Shown: positions 31,001 to 39,024 of the stretch, one piece after another
Numbering within the stretch: the first letter of the stretch is position 1
Layout of the letters: each line of letters opens with the position of its first letter
Made by a program: the position numbers and the translations under genes
Notes under the pieces: model-generated
What the model was told of the DNA's origin: nothing
The model's database searches: none
What the model saw: only the letters and a program-made list of their open reading frames with translations
From: Caballeronia sp. TF1N1
GTDB lineage: Bacteria > Pseudomonadota > Gammaproteobacteria > Burkholderiales > Burkholderiaceae
Length of the DNA: 64,000 nt
Reading direction: 5' to 3'
NCBI RefSeq assembly: GCF_022878925.1
Contig: NZ_CP084626.1
Coordinates: forward strand, 992,001 to 1,056,000

Positions 31001-31431
31001 AGCGCGAGCACCAGAATGGGCGCGTCGGCCGGATTCACCTTGTGGTAGGTCGGGTTGCTGCGCAGCGCGGTTGGCAAGTCGGCGCGCGCGGCGTTGATGG
31101 CGGCCTGCACGTCGCGCGCGGCGCCGTCGATGTCGCGGTTCAGGCCGAACTGCAGCGTGATGCGCGTGGTGCCGACCGCGCTTTGCGAAGTCATCTCGCT
31201 GACATCGGCGATGGAGCCGAGATGCCGTTCGAGCGGACTCGCCACGCTCGTCGCGACGGTTTCGGGACTTGCGCCCGGCAACTGCGCCTGCACGGAAATG
31301 GTCGGAAAATCCACTTGAGGCAGCGGCGCGACCGGCAGCTTCACGAACGCGAACATGCCGGCGAGCGCGATGCCCACCGCGAGCAGCGTCGTCGCAACGG
31401 GCCGGTCGATGAAAATGCGCGACATGTTCAT
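28096..31431 (-). CDS. mdtC: RND efflux permease, MdtC-like, with insertion
   Basis: Inner-membrane proton-driven multidrug efflux pump of the HAE1-RND class (1111 aa; E. coli MdtC is 1025). It begins [25 protein letters not shown], has the TM4 proton-relay [14 protein letters not shown] and, in the second half, [17 protein letters not shown]. Around residues 769-850, in the second periplasmic loop, there is a Ser/Thr/Gly/Ala-rich low-complexity run of about 80 residues that accounts for the additional length. In E. coli MdtB and MdtC form a heterotrimer (2:1) with adaptor MdtA and an outer-membrane channel. The start is three bases after the mdtB-like stop. No outer-membrane factor gene is nearby. 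Confidence 0.92.
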   Translation of the reverse strand: MNMSRIFIDRPVATTLLAVGIALAGMFAFVKLPVAPLPQVDFPTISVQAQLPGASPETVATSVASPLERHLGSIADVSEMTSQSAVGTTRITLQFGLNRDIDGAARDVQAAINAARADLPTALRSNPTYHKVNPADAPILVLALSSPTRTAGALYDSAATVLQQTLSTVPGVGEVDVSGSANPAVRVELEPGALFHYGIGLEDVRAALASANANSPKGAIEFKDNHVQLYTNDQASKASQYKDLVVAYRNGSAVHLSDVGEVVDSVEDLRNLGLINNKHAVLVILYRQPGANIIETIDRVKGMLPQLQAALPADVLITPTADRSTTIRASLHDTELTLVIAVALVVMVVFLFLRNWRATLIPSVAVPISIIGTFAAMYLLGFSLDNLSLMALTIATGFVVDDAIVVLENISRHVENGVPRMQAAILGAREVGFTVLSISISLVAVFLPILLMGGIVGRLFREFALTLSLAIAVSLVVSLTVTPMMCSRLLQEPHQKKKEGRLALWLERQFERMQRGYARTLGWALGHPRLILLILLATIGLNVYLYIIVPKGFFPQQDTGRIVGGIQADQSTSFQAMKGKFSEMMRIVESDPAVDSVAGFTGGRTTNSGFMFISLKPKSERKVSADQVINRLRKPLADVAGARTFLQAVQDIRVGGRQSNAQYQFTLLSDTTSDLYTWAPKLTEALLKRPELTDVNSDQQQGGLEAMVTFDRATAARLNIKPAQIDNTLYDAFGQRQVSTIYNPLSQYHVVMEVAPKYWQDPEMLKQIYISTSGGTASGTSSTNSTTTSGANSTASTSATGSTGAGGSSTSSSDTAAALALASVKNSATNAIAASGKSSSSSGAAVSTSQETMVPLSAIAKFGPGNTPLSVNHQSQFVASTISFNLPPGKSLSEATAAIYETMAEIGVPQTIHGSFQGTAQAFQQSMNDQPILILAALAAVYIVLGILYESYIHPITILSTLPSAGVGALLALLLFKTEFSIIALIAVILLIGIVKKNAIMMVDFAIEATRHGAKTSRDAIEEACLLRFRPIMMTTAAALLGALPLAFGTGEGSEMRAPLGIAIVGGLIVSQMLTLYTTPVVYLYMDRFRVRAEERRARRRGNARPASAVE

Positions 31432-31434
31432 GGC

Positions 31435-34400
31435 TTACTCCGCGTCGGCGGCGGGCCGCGGCTCGTGCATGCCGCCGCCGAAGCGCGCGCGCAACCGGCG
31501 GCCGAGCGAATCGAAGGCCAGATAGATCACGGGCGTGGTGAAGAGCGTGAGCAACTGCGAGACGATCAGACCGCCGACAATCGCGATACCGAGCGGATGC
31601 CGCAGCTCCGAACCCGCGCCCCAGCCGATCATGAGCGGCAGCGCGCCGAGAAGCGCGGCCATCGTTGTCATGAGAATCGGGCGAAAGCGCAGCAGACACG
31701 CCTGGAAGATCGCGTCGCGCGGCGACTTGCCTTGATCGCGCTCGGCTTCGAGCGCGAAGTCGATCATCATGATGGCGTTCTTCTTCACGATACCGATCAA
31801 GAGCACGATGCCGATGATGCCGATGATGTCCAGATCGTGCCCGGTGACCATCAGCGAAAGCAGCGCGCCGACGCCTGCGGACGGCAGCGTCGAGAGAATG
31901 GTGATCGGGTGGATGAAGCTCTCGTACAGCACGCCGAGCACGATATACATCGTGACGATGGCCGCGAGGATCAGGAACAGTTCGTTCGAAAGCGAAGCCT
32001 GGAACGCGAGCGCCGCGCCCTGAAAGCGAATCTGGAACGACGCGGGCAGGCCGATGTCGTTCTTCGCCTGCTCGATGGCCTTGACCGCCGCCCCAAGCGA
32101 TTCGCCCTTGGCCAGGTTGAAGGAAACGGTCGTCGCCGGGAATTGGCCCAGATGCGTGACGAGCAACGGCGCCGCGCGCTCGTGGAACTTGGCGATGGTG
32201 TTGAGCGGCACCTGCCCCGTCGTCGAAGTGGACGACGGCAGATAGATGCCGTTCAGGATCTCGCTGTAGTGCGCGTCCGAAGGCTCCGATTCAAGGATCA
32301 CGCGATACTGATTCGACTGCGTGAAGATGGTCGAAATGATGCGCTGGCCGAAGGCGTCGTAAAGCGCGTTGTCCACCGTCGCGGGCGTGATGCCGAAGCG
32401 CGCCGCCGTCGGCCGGTCGATTTCGATATACACCGACTGGCCGTTTTGCTGCAGGTCGGTCGCCACATCCGTGAGAATGGACGTATGTTGCAGCCGCTCG
32501 ACGAGCTTCGGCACCCATTCCGCGAACTCGGACGGGTTCGGGTCGGTCAGCATGAACTGATATTGCGTCGGACTGACGGTGGAATCGATCGTCAAGTCCT
32601 GCACCGGCTGCATATACAGCTTGATGCCAGGAATGTCCGCGACGTCGCTCTGAATGGAACGGATCACGTCGCTCGACGTGTTGCTGCGGTCGTCGCGCGG
32701 CTTCAGGTTGATGAGCATGCGCCCGCTGTTCAGCGTGATGTTGGTGCCGTCCACGCCGATGAACGAAGTCAGGCTTTCGACATCCGGGTTCTGCAGAATC
32801 TTCTGCGCGAGCGCCTGCTGCTGCTCGGCCACGGCCTGATACGACGCGGCCTGCGGCGCTTGCGTGATCGCCTGGATCACGCCGGTGTCCTGCGTGGGAA
32901 AGAGGCCCTTCGGAATGAAGATGTACAGCACGGCGGTCAAAACGAGCGTCAGCAGGGCGACGACGAGCGTCGCGGCTTGCCGCTCCAGCACCCATTCGAG
33001 CGCGACGGCGTAGCGGCCGATCACGTAGTCGATGAACTTGTGGGCGCGCGCCTCGAAGCGCTTGCTATCTTTGGGCGGCGTGTGGCGCAGGAGTTTTGCG
33101 CACATCATCGGCACGAGCGTGAGCGAGACGATAGCCGAGATCACGATGGTCACGGCGAGCGTGATCGCGAACTCGTGGAACAGACGGCCAACCACATCGC
33201 CCATGAAGAGCAGCGGGATAAGCACCGCGATCAGTGAAACCGTCAGCGAAATGATGGTGAAACCGATCTGCTTCGAGCCTTTCAACGCTGCTTCGAGCGG
33301 CGGGTCGCCTTCCTCGACATAGCGCGCGATGTTTTCGATCATGACGATGGCGTCGTCGACGACGAAGCCCGTCGCGATGGTCAGCGCCATAAGCGAAAGA
33401 TTGTCGAGTGAAAAGCCGCACAGGTACATGATCGCGAGCGTGCCGACCAAGGACAGCGGCACGGAAAGACTCGGGATGATGGTGGCGTAGACGTTCGCGA
33501 GAAACAGATAAATTACCAGCACGACCAGCACGACGGAGAGCGCGAGTTCGAACTGCACGTCGCGCACCGACGCGCGGATGGTGGTGGTGCGGTCCGTGAC
33601 GATGCGCACGTCCAGCGCCGCCGGCAGCGATTGCTGCAAGCCTGGCAGCAGCTTCTTGATGCCGTCCACCACTTGAATGACGTTCGCGCCCGGCTGACGC
33701 TGCACGTTGAGGATGATGGCGGGCGTCGCGTCGACCCACGCGCCGAGCTTGGTATTCTCCGGACCTTCGACGACCGTGGCGACATCGGTGAGCATGACCG
33801 GCCGGCCGTTCTTGTATGCGACCACCGCGCTTTGGTACGCGCTTGCATCGGTCAACTGGTCGTTCGCATTGATGGTGTAGTTACGCGACGGGCCGTCGAA
33901 ATTGCCCTTCGGCGTATTGACGTTGAGGTTGGCGATAGTCGTGCGCAAGTCGTCGATATTCAGCCCGTACGAGGCCAGCGCGCGTGTGTTTGCCTGAATG
34001 CGCACGGCGGGGCGGTTGCCGCCGCTGATCGACACGAGACCCACGCCTGCGACTTGCGAAATCTTCTGCGCGAGGCGCGTATCGGCGAGATCCTGGACCT
34101 TGGTGAGCGGCAGTGTCTTGGAACTGATCGCGAGCGTGATGATCGGCGCGTCGGCGGGGTTCACTTTCGCGTAGATCGGCGGGGCGGGCAGGTCGGACGG
34201 CAGCAGATTGCCCGCCGCGTTGATGGCGGCCTGAACTTCCTGCTCGGCGATATCGAGCGGCAAATCCAGACTGAACTGCAAGGTGATGACCGACGCACCC
34301 GCCGAACTCTGCGACGACATCTGGTTCAGGCTCGCCATCTGCCCGAACTGCTTTTCGAGCGGCGCGGTGACGCTGGAGGTCATCACATCCGGCGACGCGC

Positions 34401-34557
34401 CGGGGTAAAACGTCTGCACCTGGATGGTCGGATAATCGACCGCGGGCAGCGCGGACAGCGGCAGAAAACGTAGCGCGACGAGGCCGACCAGCATGATCGC
34501 CGCCATCAGAAGCGCCGTGCCGACCGGACGCAGGATAAAAAGGCGAGATGGATTCAT
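31435..34557 (-). CDS. mdtB: RND efflux permease, MdtB-like
   Basis: HAE1-RND pump subunit, 1040 aa, equal to E. coli MdtB. It begins [38 protein letters not shown], contains TM4 [17 protein letters not shown] with the paired aspartates, [13 protein letters not shown] at the start of the second half, and [19 protein letters not shown] in TM10-11. No low-complexity insertion is present, which makes the mdtC-like partner stand out. It follows the adaptor by 28 bases and precedes mdtC by 3: a tight operon mdtA-mdtB-mdtC on the minus strand. Confidence 0.94.
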   Translation of the reverse strand: MNPSRLFILRPVGTALLMAAIMLVGLVALRFLPLSALPAVDYPTIQVQTFYPGASPDVMTSSVTAPLEKQFGQMASLNQMSSQSSAGASVITLQFSLDLPLDIAEQEVQAAINAAGNLLPSDLPAPPIYAKVNPADAPIITLAISSKTLPLTKVQDLADTRLAQKISQVAGVGLVSISGGNRPAVRIQANTRALASYGLNIDDLRTTIANLNVNTPKGNFDGPSRNYTINANDQLTDASAYQSAVVAYKNGRPVMLTDVATVVEGPENTKLGAWVDATPAIILNVQRQPGANVIQVVDGIKKLLPGLQQSLPAALDVRIVTDRTTTIRASVRDVQFELALSVVLVVLVIYLFLANVYATIIPSLSVPLSLVGTLAIMYLCGFSLDNLSLMALTIATGFVVDDAIVMIENIARYVEEGDPPLEAALKGSKQIGFTIISLTVSLIAVLIPLLFMGDVVGRLFHEFAITLAVTIVISAIVSLTLVPMMCAKLLRHTPPKDSKRFEARAHKFIDYVIGRYAVALEWVLERQAATLVVALLTLVLTAVLYIFIPKGLFPTQDTGVIQAITQAPQAASYQAVAEQQQALAQKILQNPDVESLTSFIGVDGTNITLNSGRMLINLKPRDDRSNTSSDVIRSIQSDVADIPGIKLYMQPVQDLTIDSTVSPTQYQFMLTDPNPSEFAEWVPKLVERLQHTSILTDVATDLQQNGQSVYIEIDRPTAARFGITPATVDNALYDAFGQRIISTIFTQSNQYRVILESEPSDAHYSEILNGIYLPSSTSTTGQVPLNTIAKFHERAAPLLVTHLGQFPATTVSFNLAKGESLGAAVKAIEQAKNDIGLPASFQIRFQGAALAFQASLSNELFLILAAIVTMYIVLGVLYESFIHPITILSTLPSAGVGALLSLMVTGHDLDIIGIIGIVLLIGIVKKNAIMMIDFALEAERDQGKSPRDAIFQACLLRFRPILMTTMAALLGALPLMIGWGAGSELRHPLGIAIVGGLIVSQLLTLFTTPVIYLAFDSLGRRLRARFGGGMHEPRPAADAE

Positions 34558-34585
34558 GCGGCTCTGGTTGCTCTTGGCTTAACTG

Positions 34586-35959
34586 TCACTGCTGCGGTTG
34601 CTGACGACGATGCCCGCCATGCCGCGCACCCGAAGCTGCCGACGCGGAAGCCGCCGCCGATGCACCTGAAGCGCCGGATGCGCCCGAAGCACCCTTGGCC
34701 TTGTCCGCCGGAATCGTGATCTTCGCGCCTTCCTTGAGCCGGTCGGAGCCGTCGATCACCACGCGCTCGCCGGCCTGCAGACCGGTTTTGATGCTGGTGC
34801 GCTCGCCATCGACGGGACCGGTTTTCACGTTGCGCACCGTCACCGTATTGTCCGGCTTGACGACATACACGAACGATCCCGACGAGCCGTTCAGCACCGC
34901 CGAAGTCGGAACGATAAGCGCGTCCTTGATGACATCGACGAGCAGCTTTGTGTTCACGAACTGGTTCGGAAAGAGCCCGAGTCCTTTGTTGTCGAAGGTC
35001 GCGCGCAGCTTGACGGTGCCGGTGGTGGTGTCGATCTGGTTGTCGAGGGTTTCCAGATAGCCCGATTCGAGCGCAACCGTATTGGCGCGGTCATATGCCG
35101 TCACCGACATCTTCGTGCCCGCGTGCAGCGGCTTCAGGATGGCGGCAAGGTTGTCTTCCGAGGTGGTGAAGATCACGCTGATCGGCTGCAATTGCGTGAT
35201 GACCACGACGCCGTTGGTGTCGCCCGTCGTCACGTAATTGCCGGGATCGACCTGACGCAGGCCGACGCGTCCCGACACGGGCGCCGTGATGCGCGCGTAG
35301 GTGAGATCGAGCTTGTAGGTATCGACGTTGGCCATGTCCGACTTGACCGCGCCTTCATACTGCTTGACGAGCGAGCCTTGAGTGTCGACCTGTTGCTTGG
35401 CGATTGAGTCTTGCGAGAGCAGCGTCTGATAACGCTGCAAGTCGAGCCTCGCGGTCTGCAACAGCGCCTGATCCCGCGCCAGCGTGCCTTCGGCGTTACG
35501 CAGCGAAATCTCATAAGGACGCGGGTCGATCTGCGCGAGCACGTCGCCCTTCTTGACCATCTGGCCTTCCTTGAAGGCCACGTCCATCAGCGTGCCATTG
35601 AGCTGCGTCTTGACCGTGACGTTGGCAAGCGGCGTGACCGTGCCGAGCGAATTGATGACCACCGGCATCTCGCCTTGCGCGACGGTCGCGACATGCACGG
35701 GCTGCGGCTGATTCATCGCGTTCGCGCCGCCGCCGCGACGGCCGCCGCCCTGACGTGCATCCTGTGGTTGACCCGAGGCACTGTTGCGGCTCCACGGATG
35801 CCACCAGGCGACGGCTCCCGCGACAATCAGCAAAGCGATCACGAGCGGGACGAGCTTGCGCCGCCTTGGCGGGCGTTCCCCGAGCGTGGTCGTGGCAGGT
35901 CGATCAGGCGAGTTGGACGGTTTCTGCGGTTGTCCGGGAGAATTCTTTTGGTCGTCCAT
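34586..35959 (-). CDS. mdtA: RND efflux periplasmic adaptor, MdtA-like
   Basis: Membrane-fusion protein (457 aa). One N-terminal transmembrane anchor (LVPLVIALLIVAGAVAWW, about 35-52) is followed by a Gly/Arg-rich linker, the lipoyl half-motifs (VKTQLNGTLMDVAFKEGQMVKKGDVLAQIDP and APVSGRVGLRQVDPGNYV) flanking an alpha-hairpin, and a beta-barrel and membrane-proximal domain. The tail after about 425 is Ala/Ser/Gly-rich and ends in His/Arg/Gln (HGGHRRQQPQQ). The start MDDQKNSPGQ at 35959 is preferred; the frame to 36169 has no support. First gene of mdtABC. Confidence 0.92.
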   Translation of the reverse strand: MDDQKNSPGQPQKPSNSPDRPATTTLGERPPRRRKLVPLVIALLIVAGAVAWWHPWSRNSASGQPQDARQGGGRRGGGANAMNQPQPVHVATVAQGEMPVVINSLGTVTPLANVTVKTQLNGTLMDVAFKEGQMVKKGDVLAQIDPRPYEISLRNAEGTLARDQALLQTARLDLQRYQTLLSQDSIAKQQVDTQGSLVKQYEGAVKSDMANVDTYKLDLTYARITAPVSGRVGLRQVDPGNYVTTGDTNGVVVITQLQPISVIFTTSEDNLAAILKPLHAGTKMSVTAYDRANTVALESGYLETLDNQIDTTTGTVKLRATFDNKGLGLFPNQFVNTKLLVDVIKDALIVPTSAVLNGSSGSFVYVVKPDNTVTVRNVKTGPVDGERTSIKTGLQAGERVVIDGSDRLKEGAKITIPADKAKGASGASGASGASAAASASAASGARHGGHRRQQPQQ

Positions 35960-36347
35960 CGGTTCTGTGGCTGGTATTTCAAGTGATTCGTTGCAGCGCC
36001 CAAGGCGGCGCGCGAACGCCAGGCAGGACAGCGCAATCTGCAAGCCGCATCGAGGCGAGGACCTGAATGCGGGCGATGAGCACATGAAGCTTTGTCGCGA
36101 CGCGTTCGAAGCGCCGCCGCGCATGACGAAACCGCAACGAAGAGACACGACGCATACAAGCCGCACCAACGCCGCGCAGTCGTGCGAAGCATGATGCTAC
36201 GTCCCGCATCGAGGCCCGTCCACCTACCTTTCTTTCGGCTGATTACGAGTGTTACACGCGGCCTGACATGGCTTTCGCACGATGCGAGCGCAGGCCGGCC
36301 GAACCCGTCGATGGGTCGGCCGGCCAAATACGTCAGGGGTGTCAAGT
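35960..36347. other. 388-bp intergenic stretch upstream of mdtA
   Basis: No convincing gene. It must hold the mdtABC promoter. A near-perfect inverted repeat, GGCCGGCCGAACCC / GGGTCGGCCGGCC (36293-36306 and 36313-36325, 6-nt loop, one bulge), lies just after the IclR gene stop and probably folds into a strong RNA hairpin without a T-run. Confidence 0.5.
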
Positions 36348-37217
36348 CTACTCGGTGGCGCGCAAGTCCGTAGAGGCAGCCATCGCGATGGCCGCCGATG
36401 CGGCGCCGGACGTGCCGCCGATCTCATGCGCGATCTGGCTCACACAGCGCAGCAGCGCGGGCGCGACTGTTTCGATGAGCGTCTCTTCGGGACACTGATG
36501 TGCCGCGCCGCCGCAGTTCACGGAGTAACGCTCTTCCGACGGACCGATGAAGCCCGCCGCGACCGCGTTGAGCCCCAGATGCCATTCGCCGATCGAAACC
36601 GCGAAGCCATTGCGATGCGTGTCTTCGATACCGTGCCGAAGTCCCATCGCGATGAGCGGCCAGTCGTCGCCGGATGCGATCTGCAGACTACCGATGAGCG
36701 TTTCGCGATCCGCCTGCGACAGCACGGACAAGTACGCGCGCCCCACGGCGGTACGGGTCAGGTCCATCCTTCCGCCCACTTCGAGACGTGAGACGAGCAC
36801 GGCCGAACGCGGACGGATGGCATCGATAACGACCATTTCCAACCGGTCCCGCACCGCCAGATGCACCGACAGGCTGGTTTCCTCGGCGAGCGCGATGAGG
36901 TAGGGGCGCGCCCGAGCACGAATATCGAAATTGCGTAAGAATCCGTTGCTGAATTCCAGAACCGAGGCGGTCAGCACGAAACGCTCGCTGTCGGGCAGCC
37001 GCAGCAGCAGGCCCGCGCCGACGAGCGTTGCTGTGATACGCGACACGGTAGGTTTGGGAATGCCGGTCCATTCGGTCAGCTCTCGGTTGCTGACAGGGGC
37101 ATCGGCGGCAGCGATACGGCGTAGAACGTCAAGACCGCGCGCAAGCGCCGTGACTTCTTCGCCCTCTCTCTCTCTCGGTTTTTCCCGGTCTGGTAGCCGG
37201 CTTTTTAATGTGTGCAT
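36348..37217 (-). CDS. IclR-family transcriptional regulator
   Basis: DNA-binding regulator (289 aa) with an N-terminal winged helix-turn-helix (about 22-85: ALARGLDVLRRIAAADAPVSNRELTEWTGIPKPTVSRITATL) and a C-terminal IclR effector domain (RARPYLIALAEETSLSVHLAVRDRLEMVVID onward). The closing region VNCGGAAHQCPEETLIETVAPALLRCVSQI is typical. IclR proteins usually control carbon-source or aromatic-acid catabolism, but no catabolic operon is adjacent, so the target is unknown. Just after the start, codons 17-21 are written by a (CT)6 dinucleotide run (37164-37175 on the plus strand), a possible slippage site. It is upstream of the efflux operon on the same strand, but a 388-bp gap and hairpin separate them. 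Confidence 0.9.
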   Translation of the reverse strand: MHTLKSRLPDREKPREREGEEVTALARGLDVLRRIAAADAPVSNRELTEWTGIPKPTVSRITATLVGAGLLLRLPDSERFVLTASVLEFSNGFLRNFDIRARARPYLIALAEETSLSVHLAVRDRLEMVVIDAIRPRSAVLVSRLEVGGRMDLTRTAVGRAYLSVLSQADRETLIGSLQIASGDDWPLIAMGLRHGIEDTHRNGFAVSIGEWHLGLNAVAAGFIGPSEERYSVNCGGAAHQCPEETLIETVAPALLRCVSQIAHEIGGTSGAASAAIAMAASTDLRATE

Positions 37218-37429
37218 TCTTATTTTCTGAAACGTAGTTTCGGATGCGGACTGACGCTAAATAACCCGGATGCCACTTAAACTTGCAAGCGGTGCAAGCC
37301 TCTCATCGATAAGCAGCAGACGGAATGAAACATTTCTCTTGGTAGGGGTTTGCAAAGATTACCTTGGGCAGAAGTTCTGCGCCGGAGATTTTGCTTGACT
37401 TGGGCAGCAATCCCATAAAAAATGGAACC
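37218..37429. other. Intergenic stretch with no gene seen
   Basis: Comparatively AT-rich. Holds the IclR promoter on one side and a candidate sRNA promoter on the other. A 26-bp segment at 37341-37366 resembles 38215-38240 (20 of 26 identical). Confidence 0.4.
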
Positions 37430-37566
37430 GAATTTCGAAACTGGTGGGGCGACGTGCACAGTTGCTTTCCGCTCCCCGCTTGAATGACCGGCTCTCAGGT
37501 TCTAGCACGGCCCTCGGAATGGCTAGAACTTTTAAGGCGCTATGGAAACATAGCGCCTTTTTTTTT
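37430..37566 (+). ncRNA. Candidate small RNA with terminator
   Basis: No plus-strand gene precedes it, yet an excellent terminator stands here: 11-bp stem AAGGCGCTATG / CATAGCGCCTT with a GAAA tetraloop (37534-37559) and nine T from 37558. Just before it is a second hairpin, GTTCTAGC / GCTAGAAC (37499-37506, 37522-37529). Upstream is a promoter-like pair, TTGACT (37395-37400) and AAAAAT (37418-37423) spaced 17. Together they predict a transcript of roughly 135 nt. No family was recognised. The 5' end is an estimate. Confidence 0.5.
37534..37566 (+). terminator. Strong orphan intrinsic terminator
   Basis: Perfect 11-bp stem, GAAA loop and a 9-T tract. It does not follow any plus-strand protein gene, which is the main reason to propose the small RNA ending here. 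Confidence 0.9.
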
Positions 37567-37746
37567 CGCCCTATGTTTGCGGTAACAAACGCACTGAATA
37601 TACGCTGAAAGCAGAAATGGCGTCGGACTGGAAGCAAGTTTGCTTCGGCGCGAAGGGTTGCGGAGACGCTGGAAGAGGGCGAGGCGCGCCCGAAGGCCGG
37701 GCACTTGACCGATAGCGGCGCGCGATGCGCCGCCCGGTAAGTCGAT

Positions 37747-38055
37747 TCAATCGAATTCGTTGAACACACGGCGCTGCCGAAGCAGGCGCTTGCCGCGCAT
37801 GATCCAGTACACGCTCGCAAGTAACAAAAGCAACGCGACGCTCAAAACGAATACCGGCGAAATGCGTTCGGGCGCTGGCTGACTGGTGGCGATCAAAAGC
37901 GCCGCGAAAAATGCCGCCGCCGCTTGATAGTAGGCGCGCTTGGCCAGACTGCGGCGCATCTGGTGCGTGGTAAAGCGGGAGACAGGAGGACGGGTGAAAG
38001 GCTCGAAAAGCAGGACCCCGGCGAAGAGGGCCACGACGAAATTCATATAAAGCAT
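37747..38055 (-). CDS. Small membrane protein, unknown function
   Basis: A 102-aa protein with three hydrophobic stretches (MNFVVALFAGVLLF; AYYQAAAAFFAALLIA; VFVLSVALLLLLASVYWIM) and basic loops, so probably a three-helix inner-membrane protein. The C-terminus RGKRLLRQRRVFNEFD is positively charged. The Met at codon 4 (38046) is an alternative start, and neither has a clear ribosome site. I do not recognise the family. It stands alone between the candidate sRNA and an AT-richer gap. Confidence 0.55.
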   Translation of the reverse strand: MLYMNFVVALFAGVLLFEPFTRPPVSRFTTHQMRRSLAKRAYYQAAAAFFAALLIATSQPAPERISPVFVLSVALLLLLASVYWIMRGKRLLRQRRVFNEFD

Positions 38056-38439
38056 GGGGGCAACGTTTGGCGCGAAGAGATGAGGACTGGCGGCGAATAT
38101 ATGCGAGTCCCATGCCTCTCAAAACCAGAAGTGTCCTAAATGTAGAGGGAAAACTCTATTACATTCGCGGGGAGTTGGAGGGTGTTCAAAAGTTAGGCAA
38201 AGCCAAGAAGAGCTGGTAAGGGTTTTCCAAGGTTCCCTCGTGATGCAAGCTTTTCAAAACGCTTCTTTTCCAAGTGCAAATTCGAGCTTTTGTGCTTAGG
38301 CAAAGTGCGCTCAAAACGTTGCCATCCAGCGTGAGCGTATGATGAGCGCCATTTCCAAGAGGAACAATCGCGCTCAGGCGTGCGGACTTCGCATCGAGAT
38401 TCATGCAGCACTCAGGCACCAAATCTGGAAGGAACGACC
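38056..38439. other. 384-bp gap with AT-rich segment
   Basis: Upstream region of the next lipoprotein gene. About 38120-38340 is visibly less GC-rich than its surroundings and has a 10-bp direct repeat TTAGGCAAAG (38193-38202, 38296-38305). A minus-strand frame 38186-38404 would give 72 aa (MNLDAKSARLSAIVPLGNG...) with protein-like composition but a weak ribosome site. I leave it uncalled. Confidence 0.4.
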
Positions 38440-38928
38440 ATGCAGACATCGCCCATGACCCGAATCGGGATCGCGCTCGCCGCGCTCGGTGTACTTGCCG
38501 CGTGCGAAAAGCACGATGCATCGGCAGGACAGGCGGCGGGCGCGCTCAACAACCTCGCGAGCCAGACCCAGCAAAAGTTCGATCAGGCGGCGAGTTACGT
38601 CGGCCAGAAGGTCGATTCCGCCAAACAGACAGCTCAGCAGAACATCGACAACGCCGGTTCGATGCCCGATATCTCCGCGAGCAGCGTCCCGGCGACGGCG
38701 CGTGCGAATCTGCAGAACGCGGCGAGCGCGACCAACGCCGCCATCACCGACGCGGCCAGCGCGACGGGCGCCGGTTTGCAGAACGCTGGCCGCAAGTTGC
38801 AGGACTGGTCGAAGGACGGAAGCGCATCGGGCACGGCGGGTAACGCGGGTACGTCGGGCGCTTCGGGCACTTCGGGCGCGAGCCCGACCACCGACACGAG
38901 CGGCGCCCGCACGGAAATGGACAAGTAA
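38440..38928 (+). CDS. Ala/Ser/Gly-rich small lipoprotein
   Basis: A 162-aa predicted lipoprotein. Signal peptide MTRIGIALAALGVLAAC with lipobox LAAC (Cys22 counting from the ATG at 38440). The mature part is rich in Ala, Gln and Asn with a heptad-like pattern (ALNNLASQTQQKFDQAASYVGQKVDSAKQTAQQNIDNAG), suggesting amphipathic helices, and ends in a Gly/Ser/Thr-rich tail. GGAAGG lies 6-12 bases before the ATG. It resembles short YtfJ/CsbD-like or Lpp-like envelope proteins only in composition; the function is unknown. The MscS-type channel gene follows 96 bases later. Confidence 0.75.
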   Translation: MQTSPMTRIGIALAALGVLAACEKHDASAGQAAGALNNLASQTQQKFDQAASYVGQKVDSAKQTAQQNIDNAGSMPDISASSVPATARANLQNAASATNAAITDAASATGAGLQNAGRKLQDWSKDGSASGTAGNAGTSGASGTSGASPTTDTSGARTEMDK

Positions 38929-39024
38929 GCAGCCGGCGCGGACTTAACATTCCGTTACGTCCGATTCGGCCGATGCCTTCACCGCAGCCGCTAAACTGGC
39001 GGTCTTTCGGAAATCGAGACAGTT

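Noticed and set aside
29185..33237. A 1350-codon open frame on the plus strand
   Set aside because: It is antisense to the mdtC/mdtB-like genes. It is dominated by Arg, His, Asp and Gln, with no domain, and arises from high third-position GC of the true genes.
38186..38404. Possible 72-aa minus-strand gene MNLDAKSARLSAIVPLGNG...
   Set aside because: Composition is protein-like, but the ribosome site is weak, the region is the likely promoter of the 38440 lipoprotein gene, and no family is recognised. Mentioned only under the gap.
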